From Vibrionales bacterium SWAT-3 (GTDB lineage Bacteria; Pseudomonadota; Gammaproteobacteria; Enterobacterales; Vibrionaceae), in contig AAZW01000012.1 in the NCBI GenBank assembly GCA_000169995.1, positions 1 to 64,000 of the forward strand: 64,000 nucleotides of DNA, written 5' to 3'. The translations under genes were made by a program, and so were the position numbers. This document shows, one piece after another, positions 38,783-45,281 of this stretch; positions within the stretch are counted from its first letter, which is position 1; each line of letters begins with the position of its first letter. The notes below the pieces were generated by a model that did no database searches, was not told the origin of the DNA, and saw only the letters and a program-made list of their open reading frames with translations.

Positions 38783-38820
38783 AAAGTCCGATATTGGTAC
38801 GCCAATATCGGACTTTTTTA
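38783..38820 (+). terminator. Terminator of the DUF819 gene
   Basis: AAAGTCCGATATTGG and CCAATATCGGACTTT form a perfect 15-bp stem with a TACG loop and a T-run. It ends a few bases from the convergent small gene and may serve both. Confidence 0.9.
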
Positions 38821-38823
38821 TGT

Positions 38824-39069
38824 CTACAGGTTACTCATGATGTAGTGGAAACACGGAATCAAGATCATCTGTAGCCCTAGAAAAGCCAACAGGTATTGAA
38901 GAGTTTCATTTTTGGATTTCTCAATCTTCTTGTTCACATACGATTGAGATACGGGGTCGATTTCATTAATTGAATCTTTAAATGCTTTGGCAAGCAACAC
39001 CGCTCTCTTCTCTGGAACGCCTGCCTTAATAAGGGTGTTAGATAATTTTCTAACGTCTACTCGTACCAT
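38824..39069 (-). CDS. Small protein with C-terminal membrane anchor, unknown
   Basis: An 81-residue protein. A basic helical N-terminal region (RKLSNTLIKAGVPEKRAVLLAKAF) is followed by a coiled-coil-like stretch and a C-terminal hydrophobic helix (TLQYLLAFLGLQMILIPCF). The layout resembles small CCDC90/DUF1640-type coiled-coil membrane proteins, but the assignment is weak. The start at 39,069 is chosen over an ATG four codons upstream only because it fits the helix. Confidence 0.55.
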   Translation of the reverse strand: MVRVDVRKLSNTLIKAGVPEKRAVLLAKAFKDSINEIDPVSQSYVNKKIEKSKNETLQYLLAFLGLQMILIPCFHYIMSNL

Positions 39070-39356
39070 TTGAAACACCAATAATTAAATTAAGTGCTTG
39101 AAATCTATCATACAGAATAAGTCGTATCTCACTTCAAAATGAATCGTGTGTTTTAAGTTTATTCTTAGTTTCAAACCGCTTTTGGTTTTGTTTTCATTAG
39201 CTTTTCTGTAGGAAGATTTAGACCTAATTCCATCCTATTGATACTAAAACAACCCATCGTTCAGTCTAGCTAAACACCTGTTATAAAATCATTGATTTAT
39301 ACGAACACATCTATCCAGTTATATTGCTTATCAAAGTGATTAACGAAGTGATGACG

Positions 39357-39512
39357 ATGAGCGAACTCGATAGATATTGTGAACAAATCAACCTAGAACT
39401 GACAGAGCAAGATGTCGCTCGCCTTGGTTGGAACAAGCCTATGTTTAACAAGCGGGTTGCTACGCTCTCAGCTGTATCTTTATTTGCTTTGTGGCTAACT
39501 TATTGGTTTTAA
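39357..39512 (+). CDS. Small single-span membrane protein
   Basis: A protein of 51 residues (53 if the ATG at 39,351 is used). The N-terminal half is acidic and helical (ELDRYCEQINLELTEQDVA), and the C-terminus is one hydrophobic helix (VATLSAVSLFALWLTYWF). The ribosome site is poor, so the start is uncertain. No function is recognised. Confidence 0.5.
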   Translation: MSELDRYCEQINLELTEQDVARLGWNKPMFNKRVATLSAVSLFALWLTYWF

Positions 39513-39567
39513 TAAAAAGGCCAAACGACGACCGTCCAGCCTCTCTTCGAACCCAGCTAAAGCAAGA

Positions 39568-40409
39568 TTAATCGAACAAAGATGCCAGTTTGTTCTCAAC
39601 GACTGGACTGATATTAAAGCTCAGCATGAAGTCCGGGCGTGTCTTTTCGTCTTTCTCGATATAGTAATTGGCTTCAATACCAAACTTCCAAGGACGACCG
39701 TTCAACACCGTTGTTTTACTTACGCTAAAATTCAACGGAATTTCAGCCTGATCTTTATTCCAATCATACGAGAGTGTCGGCGCTGAACCTACCGTCCATC
39801 CTCTAGTAGCTCTACCCAAAACAACTGCGTAGACGTCTTGTTAATACGAGTATCAGACTTATCCGCGCCATTGCCAGACACACCATAAAGGTGGCTTGGG
39901 AACACACCAACAACGCGCTCAGCGCTCACTTTGCCGTACATAAACTCTGGGCCAATGGCAAACTGATCCGCCGTAAACTCACTACTGCCGGTTGGTAACG
40001 AAGCAAACACACCAAAAGCAGCAATGGTTCCGCCTTCCATTTTTGGCGCATAAGCTAGGTCAAAGGAAATATCACTAACTCCCGACTGATCCATATGTTG
40101 GGAACTTGTCGGTGTATTCACATTGAAATCATTCTGAACATAAGAGATAGCCGGGCGGAAAATGATTTTGTCACCGTTCTCCATAGGGAAAGGTAGCGTA
40201 GGCTGCAGAACCGTAGCAAAACTGTCCCCTCCTCCGTCATATCCGCCAGAGTATTGAAGTTTTAAGTTAAGGCTCGCGTAAGCCGTATTCGGGTTTGCAA
40301 GTTCCTTTGCTGCCTGCTCTGCTGTTTGATTACTTTCTTCATTAGCAATCGCAACAGTAGACGTTAATAATAATCCACTCATTATTACAGCAAGTGATTT
40401 ACAAGCCAT
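39568..40409 (-). pseudogene. Outer-membrane beta-barrel protein, frameshifted
   Basis: Two overlapping frames make one protein of about 280 residues. The first (from 40,409) has a signal peptide (LLLTSTVAIA, then NEES) and strands typical of the transporter-like barrel family sometimes labelled phenol-degradation MetA or neuromedin-U-like. It runs out of frame at LLEDGR near 39,795. The second frame resumes as GWTVGSAPTLSYDW and ends with a strand and terminal hydrophobic residues. The reading LEDGWTVG would be restored by adding four bases (GGNT), so a short deletion is the simplest cause. The function is unknown. Confidence 0.7.
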
Positions 40410-40510
40410 TAAGCCCTCTCTAAATATAAACGCTGTGTATTTACGCGTATTTTAAAGATTGCCAGTGTGCAAAATAGCCATTAAGCGACATGGGGAGTTG
40501 TCCGCCCTAC

Positions 40511-40547
40511 AAAAACAAAAATGCCCCAAATTTCTTTGGGGCATTTT
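40511..40547 (-). terminator. Terminator of tdh
   Basis: AAATGCCCCAAA pairs with TTTGGGGCATTT around a 4-base loop. On the minus strand it is followed by TTTTGTTTTT. It lies about 37 bases after the tdh stop codon. Confidence 0.85.
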
Positions 40548-40583
40548 CATTGTGGAACTAGCTAAAGGTCTCACCCTATTGGC

Positions 40584-40718
40584 TTATTCCCAATCTAGGA
40601 TTACTTTACCAGACATACCAGAGCGCATCATGTCAAAGCCTGCTTGGAAGTCGTCTACTTTGTAATGGTGAGTAATGATTGGAGACAGATCTAGGCCTGA
40701 TTGAATCAAAGAAGCCAT
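40584..40718 (-). pseudogene. tdh: Orphan 3' end of tdh (L-threonine 3-dehydrogenase)
   Basis: This is the last 44 codons of threonine dehydrogenase, clearly recognisable: [19 protein letters not shown], then [18 protein letters not shown] and the terminal KVILDWE. The codons before MASL should read WYK but diverge immediately, and the remaining 300 or so residues are absent. The native terminator still follows. This is the pattern left when an integrative element enters the 3' end of a gene. The intact copy would then lie at the other end of the element, outside the window. Confidence 0.85.
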
Positions 40719-40779
40719 TATATACAATGGAAAATTAAGTTATTTAAAAACATGAACTTGCAAAAAATCAAATTTGATC

Positions 40780-40807
40780 ATGGCGACAAACTGGCGACAT
40801 ATTTTGA
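40780..40807. repeat. 28-bp direct repeat, copy 1
   Basis: ATGGCGACAAACTGGCGACA followed by TATTTTGA. It matches the copy at 42,833-42,860 at 26 of 28 positions. It contains two internal TGGCGACA units and lies beside the recombinase remnant. Confidence 0.75.
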
Positions 40808-40918
40808 TCTCTAATATAAAATCAGGCCAGAAGTAAGTATCTTCTCGGGCGTTTTAGTCAATCATTCAGCCCTTGAATTGCGCTCATCGAGCGATAAACG
40901 GTTTTTACATCAAAGCCA

Positions 40919-41285
40919 TTAGCAGTCAATACCTTCTGAAAGCAACAATGCATCTTCTAATTCAACCCCAAGATAGCGGATTGTATTATCTACCTTGGTA
41001 TGACCAAGTAGTAGCTGTACCGCTCGGATATTTTTCGTTTTTGCGTAGCTAACTAACGTCGCTTTTGTTGAATATGTTTAACACGGCTAAATATCCTATC
41101 TTGCGAAGATACATCGCAAACCCTGAGGGGAAGCAAAGCACTCACTCTAAGTTTGCTATCAATGGCTAAGTTGAGCAAGGCAAGTTGCATCAAATTATCT
41201 TCAATTTCTAATCTGCTTCTGAATCCGCCAAATTTCCTCAAGCCGAAAAGGCTTTTTGACTCAACTTCGTTTCGTTTTGTTGAAA
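40919..41285 (-). pseudogene. Tyrosine recombinase (integrase) remnant
   Basis: Two pieces of one recombinase are joined by an internal deletion. The upstream piece reads ALLNLAIDSKLRVSALLPLRV, the start of the catalytic domain, and runs into IQQKRR and a stop near 41,053. The downstream piece, in another frame, reads TKATLVSYAKTKNIRAVQLL, then LGHTKVDNTIRYLGVELEDA, with the LGHT motif and the Tyr of the active site, ending at 40,919. The middle of the domain, with the His-x-x-Arg region, is missing. It is probably the former integrase of the element next to tdh. The upstream limit is approximate. Confidence 0.75.
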
Positions 41286-41522
41286 ACCACCATGATGACC
41301 TCCTTTTTGATTGGTCATCACGATTGTAGTTGCAAGGAAATGGACAAAAGCAATAAGAATATACCCCAGCTGTCAGCATGAAATGGCGTGCGCGGGGGTG
41401 AGTCGACCGATTTAACTTAAAGGCATCGATAATAAAGATAATGGTAACGGAGAAAGCAGCCGAGAGGTGACGATAGAAAAAAGAAAAAATGGCTAACTGA
41501 TTGATAAGGTGGCTTCGGGCTT

Positions 41523-41580
41523 GTTCAACACCCGGGATTTAGTGTTGGCTACGCAACACCTTAATCCTTATTTGTTATAT
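41523..41580 (-). other. attC-like imperfect hairpin after the toxin gene
   Basis: On the minus strand the segment begins ATATAACA and ends GTTGAAC, which fits the integron core consensus GTTRRRY. Between them lie paired arms GGATT/AATCC and GTGTTG/CAACAC with unpaired bases between, the imperfect palindrome of a short attC site. It sits directly after the stop of the toxin gene, where a cassette attC should be. The left-hand core (ATATAAC) deviates at one position. Confidence 0.4.
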
Positions 41581-41587
41581 TCGTAAC

Positions 41588-42121
41588 CTATTGACTAAAA
41601 AGCTGTTCTACTGTTTTCATTGGTAAGAACATACGAATACGGTCATTATGTTCACACAGGACTTCAAAACCAAACTTCGTATAAAATGCTTGTGCGGAAT
41701 CTGTAAGGCAGTCCACTACGATAGCATAAGCTCTCATATGGTGATTAACTTCCCAAAGGTACTTTAAAGCGCGAATCAAACTAACTTTTCCTAGCCCTGA
41801 GCCATGAAACTCTTTATGAACAGCCAACTGAGCTAATAGAAATACAGGGATTGGATATCTAGGTAATTTTTTCGCTAGTTTAGCAGGTAAATTTTCTCGG
41901 CTGATTGAGCTAGGCGCAACGCTATAAAAAGCACAAATAGCATACTTTTGATTAAGCAATGGTTGAGAGCTTGGTAAAACCATAGTTCGGCTAATACCAG
42001 CTTGCATGTGTTTTGCTGCTTGAGTTTTGATAAATGTATTTAACTCTGACTCACCGCAATCAAATGAGCTGCGATCATGGTTTGATTTACTAAGTTCAAC
42101 GAACTTTTGTCCCCAACTCAC
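41588..42121 (-). CDS. GNAT-family acetyltransferase toxin
   Basis: A 177-residue GNAT enzyme of the TacT/AtaT type, toxins that acetylate aminoacyl-tRNA and stop translation. The acetyl-CoA pyrophosphate loop is in LAVHKEFHGSGLGKV (about residues 99-113), and the conserved tyrosine of these toxins is Tyr147 in FYTKFGF. The opening CGESELNTFIKTQA is typical of the toxin subfamily. Its ATG overlaps the end of the antitoxin gene by four bases. The target tRNA cannot be deduced. Confidence 0.88.
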   Translation of the reverse strand: MSWGQKFVELSKSNHDRSSFDCGESELNTFIKTQAAKHMQAGISRTMVLPSSQPLLNQKYAICAFYSVAPSSISRENLPAKLAKKLPRYPIPVFLLAQLAVHKEFHGSGLGKVSLIRALKYLWEVNHHMRAYAIVVDCLTDSAQAFYTKFGFEVLCEHNDRIRMFLPMKTVEQLFSQ

Positions 42122-42387
42122 TTGATGCCACTCTCATCTGTGAATTTTACTGCTTCAAGCAGAGCTTGATTAGGCGATCTTGCTTTATCACATGCCATAA
42201 TAAATTCATCGAAGACACTATCTTTAACTACGATACTTTCGTGTTCTTCAATTACATGAGTGGCATCTTCATCCATTAACCTAACTACATACTCTGTAAG
42301 GCTTTTAAGACCAAGCAAAGCCGATGCTTTTTCTGCCTTTGCCTTGATCTCTTCGTCAAGGCGAATATCTAAACGTGCTGTTGCCAT
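42118..42387 (-). CDS. DUF1778 antitoxin (ribbon-helix-helix)
   Basis: An 89-residue antitoxin of the TacA/DUF1778 family. The N-terminal ribbon-helix-helix (ATARLDIRLDEEIKAKAEKA) binds the operator, and the C-terminal tail (VVKDSVFDEFIMACDKARSP) wraps the toxin. The start at 42,387 has a strong AGGAGG; an extended frame from 42,438 would cover the promoter and is rejected. It is the first gene of a two-gene operon with the GNAT toxin and very likely represses its own promoter together with the toxin. Confidence 0.9.
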   Translation of the reverse strand: MATARLDIRLDEEIKAKAEKASALLGLKSLTEYVVRLMDEDATHVIEEHESIVVKDSVFDEFIMACDKARSPNQALLEAVKFTDESGIK

Positions 42388-42400
42388 AAAACCTCCTACG

Positions 42401-42487
42401 TACGGATATATTCCGTAATAATGGCGATTATAATGCAAACATTGAACTTATACAATTTGTACAGAGAGTTTACGGAAAAATTCCATA
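42401..42487 (-). promoter_or_regulatory. Promoter and twin operators of the toxin-antitoxin operon
   Basis: On the minus strand TTGTAT (42,450-42,455) and TATAAT (42,427-42,432) are separated by exactly 17 bases. The promoter is flanked by two related dyads: TACGGA-TATAT-TCCGTA (42,401-42,417), perfect, and TACGGA-AAAAT-TCCATA (42,471-42,487). Two sites bracketing a promoter suit cooperative ribbon-helix-helix binding. Confidence 0.75.
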
Positions 42488-42668
42488 TAACGTTCTCAAC
42501 ATTTGGATTAAATTAATTTTATCTAAAACCCTCAGGCTCATCGAACGAGTTTATCGATACTGAGAAACTTTAGAGACAATTTCGTTCTAGAAATGGCAGC
42601 GTATCGAATGTGCAGCGTACTGAGGCTATTACTGCCATTTTAAGAGGGTACTTTATTGGGTTACACAA

Positions 42669-42737
42669 GGTTGAAAGTATGTAAACGTTTCTTTGTTGCC
42701 TTTAAGTAATCAGAAAGATAAGGGGCTCAACGAAAAC
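42669..42737 (+). repeat. Dispersed 70-base repeat, degenerate copy 1
   Basis: This segment resembles 49,258-49,328 at roughly four of five positions, including AGTATGTAAACG and TTGTTGCCTTTAA. The second copy covers the last codons of a small gene, so this may be the tail of a lost paralogue. Confidence 0.65.
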
Positions 42738-42832
42738 CTGTGAGCTGTAATCGTGATTTAAAGTCCCTTATAAGTTACAATTGCAAATTAAATCATTTAA
42801 GAACAAAATCTTACAATAAACCAAAATTGACA

Positions 42833-42860
42833 ATGGCGACAAAATGGTGACATATTTTGA
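42833..42860. repeat. 28-bp direct repeat, copy 2
   Basis: ATGGCGACAAAATGGTGACA followed by TATTTTGA, in the same orientation as the copy at 40,780-40,807. The two copies enclose about 2.05 kb that holds the recombinase remnant and the toxin-antitoxin operon. Confidence 0.75.
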
Positions 42861-42941
42861 GCTATCAGATAAAAACCAGGTCAACAATGTGGTTTTTCTC
42901 GTCTAATTTCCCATTGAGTTACTAAATATTAGTAATATCTA

Positions 42942-43649
42942 TCACAAAATATGTCTTGTCAGCGCACTATGATTTCGACTTAACGCCATTACATCATCTA
43001 CCAACTTCTCGATTTGCTTTTGCTGCATTTGCATTCGGCCTTGGAAGCTTTGATATTCACTTTCATCCACTAATGCTAAGCCACTCTCTCTAGCTTGTTG
43101 CTTGAGCAATTGTAGTTCAGGAGTTTGACTGCGCAGCTCATTTGCCAAGTCTTGTTTTAGTATTCTTTTTGCCAGCGCATGTTCGAATCCATGCTCTTGG
43201 AACCAAGTATTGGTGTTGAATACGGCATTGTAGTAAACGTGAACATTTTGGCTTGTTACGTTTTTCGCCTTGGCCAATTCAAAGATTAAGTCGTTTAAGG
43301 ATAGGTCTTGCGGAACGGTTGGAGTTGGAAGGGCTGGAACTGTGGGCATACTGTCGAACGCACGAATGACACTTAGGTGGAACTTTGGGCTAATCCACAT
43401 CGCATAAGAGTAAACAAGTTCTTTGCATACCCAAGTCCCAGAATTGCAACCGCCACGTTTGGTATTTACAGCAAAGCAGGAATTCCTGCTTTGCTCAATT
43501 TCATTAACCAGTTCTTGAGTTTGCTGATTCTTGATAAAAATACTTGGACGATGTCGATTGTGTCCACCACTCGCTTTATGCAGATCGTTTAGCGAATACA
43601 AATTATCGAGTGTGCGAATGTCTTTAGAAAGGATTGTTAGATTTGGCAT
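42942..43649 (-). CDS. KilA-N domain protein, probable phage antirepressor
   Basis: A 235-residue protein whose N-terminal KilA-N domain (residues about 15-105) is clear: LYSLNDLHKASGGHNRHRPS, VNTKRGGCNSGTWVCKELVY, YAMWISPKFHLSVIRAFDSM. The C-terminal half is helical, with a Gln-rich coiled coil near the end. Such proteins act in phages as antirepressors or DNA-binding regulators. The ATG at 43,649 has AAGGAGG upstream. The long leader contains sites complementary to a C4-like antisense RNA encoded just upstream, which supports the antirepressor role. Confidence 0.82.
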   Translation of the reverse strand: MPNLTILSKDIRTLDNLYSLNDLHKASGGHNRHRPSIFIKNQQTQELVNEIEQSRNSCFAVNTKRGGCNSGTWVCKELVYSYAMWISPKFHLSVIRAFDSMPTVPALPTPTVPQDLSLNDLIFELAKAKNVTSQNVHVYYNAVFNTNTWFQEHGFEHALAKRILKQDLANELRSQTPELQLLKQQARESGLALVDESEYQSFQGRMQMQQKQIEKLVDDVMALSRNHSALTRHIL

Positions 43650-43690
43650 GATGGCCTCCTTGGGGATGCTCTTTAAATCACCACACAAAG

Positions 43691-43743
43691 GGACTAATCT
43701 TCGGGTGGTGAGCTGAACAAGGTTAGTCCTACCGCTCCCAAGG
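43691..43743 (-). promoter_or_regulatory. Antirepressor leader with antisense target sites
   Basis: In the transcript, CCUUGGG (43,743-43,737) and GGACUAA (43,729-43,723) are complementary to CCCAAGG and UUAGUCC of the upstream C4-like RNA, in the right antiparallel order. GGACUAA can instead pair within the leader with AUUAGUCC at 43,698-43,691. The leader could therefore switch between two folds depending on the antisense RNA. Confidence 0.6.
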
Positions 43744-43841
43744 TTACGGCCAGCCGAAGCTGCCTCGCCCAGCCCACCATAATATTGCTAGTACAATCCC
43801 TGAACGAATTGCCTATATTTGGATGCGCTGAAGCCACACAT

Positions 43842-43926
43842 AAAAAAACCAGCAAAAGCTGGCGTCTATGCGCCTTGGGTGTATGTTGCGGGGGACTAAT
43901 CCCGACACTGGATTTTGCCAGTGCCG
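43842..43926 (-). ncRNA. C4-like antisense RNA
   Basis: A transcript of about 85 nt is predicted from a promoter with -35 TTGACA (43,954-43,959) and -10 TAATCT (43,931-43,936), 17 bases apart, to a terminator GCCAGC-TTTT-GCTGGT plus a T-run at 43,842-43,863. It has a first hairpin CACTGG/CCAGTG, a central region with the two target-matching segments UUAGUCC and CCCAAGG, and the terminator stem. The layout and the antirepressor gene downstream match the C4 RNA of phages P1/P7, which represses ant. The family match is from memory and by structure. Confidence 0.68.
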
Positions 43927-43953
43927 TAACAGATTAACGATGTGGAAGATCGG

Positions 43954-43959
43954 TGTCAA
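43954..43959 (-). promoter_or_regulatory. -35 box of the C4-like RNA promoter
   Basis: A consensus TTGACA on the minus strand. Its -10 partner TAATCT (43,931-43,936) is weaker, and the spacing is 17 bases. It would start transcription near 43,924-43,927. Confidence 0.5.
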
Positions 43960-44079
43960 ACGTTTAATAACGTAGCATATTGTATATAGCGCAGTTCTTA
44001 CAATCAGCTTGCCTATCCCATGAACGTAGACAGGATCGAGACAAAACAATTCCAGGAAAGACACGCCGTTCCAGAGTCA

Positions 44080-45191
44080 TACCAATCTGGAAAATTAACT
44101 GATCAGCTCAATCCACTCTCTTGTGCACATTCTTTTCACTCTATCTGCACTTTCTAGAAAGCAATTCCATGCACTACATATTTTCTCAACAATGTCGTCG
44201 TAGTTCGTAAAACTCTGGTTTGCTAGATAGTGTTGCCGTAGCCAGCTCCATACTTGTTCGATTGGGTTTAGTTCAGGTGAATAGGGAGGGAGTTTAATGA
44301 TACTCACATTCGAAAATTTCTCAGCAATGTCATTGGTATGCCATCCTGCACCATCCATGATCACAACCGCATGACGACCTTTTTCTGTTGCCTCTGATAT
44401 TTGTGCAAGGTGGTTAATCATGATGTCCTTGTTTACCCAAGGGACAACCATGGCTTCTCCGATGCCTTTTGATGGACAGACTGAGCCAAATAAATACGCA
44501 TACTCAAACTGTTGCTGTTTTACTGCTCGAGGTCTTGTGCCTCTCTCTGCCCAGAGGCGAGTTGTCGTATTTTGCTGCCCAAATCGAGCCTCATCTTGAA
44601 ACCAGACATCCACCGATTCCAAACCCATATGCCCTGGGATCTTAAGGATCGTTTCTATTTTGAATTTTTTTAAAATCGTCTTGAACTTGCTGAGATTGAG
44701 AAGGGTGTTTAGAGCGTGAAGTTATCCAAGAAAATCCCATGTGATTAAGCAAGTAGTAGATAGAGTCAGGGTGATAATGTTTATCAAATTCCCTGACGAT
44801 GTAGGCATGGATATCGCTGCCCGTTAATCGTCCCCCTGAAGAATCAGAAGCTCGCTTTTTGATAAATAGACTTAACTGTTCGCGTTGCTTTGGAGAAAGG
44901 AATGCGGGTCTCCCAGTTCTTGGCTTCTCTTGTAATCCTTCAAGCCCTTCTTCAAGGAAAGTTTGTACCCACTTATTCACACTTGTTCTGCTTACTTTTA
45001 GGAACTTAGCAATTTGTGTTCGAGAATGACCGTCTTTAAAGTGAGCTAATGCGAGTAATCTCATCTTCATTTGAATAGATTTTTGTTGGCTAGCAAGCTT
45101 TTTGAAATCAATGTTATCGAGGCTGTCCATAGCGTCTTTTTCACGAATAAGTCATAGCCTCAATTAGATCATATCTTTACTTAGATTGGTA
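44080..45191 (-). mobile_element. IS630-family element
   Basis: About 1.1 kb bounded by TA dinucleotides (44,080-44,081 and 45,190-45,191), the target duplication of this family. The inverted repeats begin CCAATCT at both ends and then diverge. It contains one transposase gene split by a frameshift. It sits between the C4-like RNA promoter region and the haem protein gene. Confidence 0.8.
44095..45130 (-). pseudogene. IS630-family transposase, split into two frames
   Basis: The first frame (45,130 to 44,642) encodes the helix-turn-helix part: AQ-type HFKDGHSRTQIAKFLKVSRT, then a winged-helix segment and GFSWITSRSKH. The second frame (44,628 to 44,095) encodes the DDE domain, with Asp in VWFQDEARFGQ, Asp in VIMDGAGWH and Glu in ELNPIEQVWSWLR. 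A run of seven A in the sense strand (44,665-44,671) lies exactly where the frame must change: reading FKKFKIETIL needs one A fewer. Some IS630 elements do use frameshifting, so loss of function is not certain. Confidence 0.78.
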
Positions 45192-45281
45192 TCACACTAA
45201 ATTATTAATTAATTTAGATTCGTTTTATTTGTAACTATTGTAGCTTAGCCGCTCGAACAAATGCGAATGAGAGGCATTATC

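Larger units (their letters stand above)
42488..42941. other. Noncoding stretch with two repeats
   Basis: No gene is supported here. It holds a degenerate copy of a 70-base repeat (42,669-42,737) and the second 28-bp direct repeat (42,833-42,860). The rest is AT-rich and shows nothing else. Confidence 0.5.

Noticed and set aside
40459-40665. Open frame of 68 codons on the plus strand near the tdh remnant
   Set aside because: It runs antisense through the tdh terminator and the tdh fragment, which explain the sequence better.
41500-42500. A superintegron array
   Set aside because: Only one attC-like site is visible. There is no row of cassettes or repeated attC, so at most a single stray cassette is present.
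43813-44064. 83-codon open frame on the minus strand upstream of the KilA-N gene
   Set aside because: It crosses the promoter, hairpins and terminator of the C4-like RNA. The protein has no recognisable character, so the structured RNA is the better reading.
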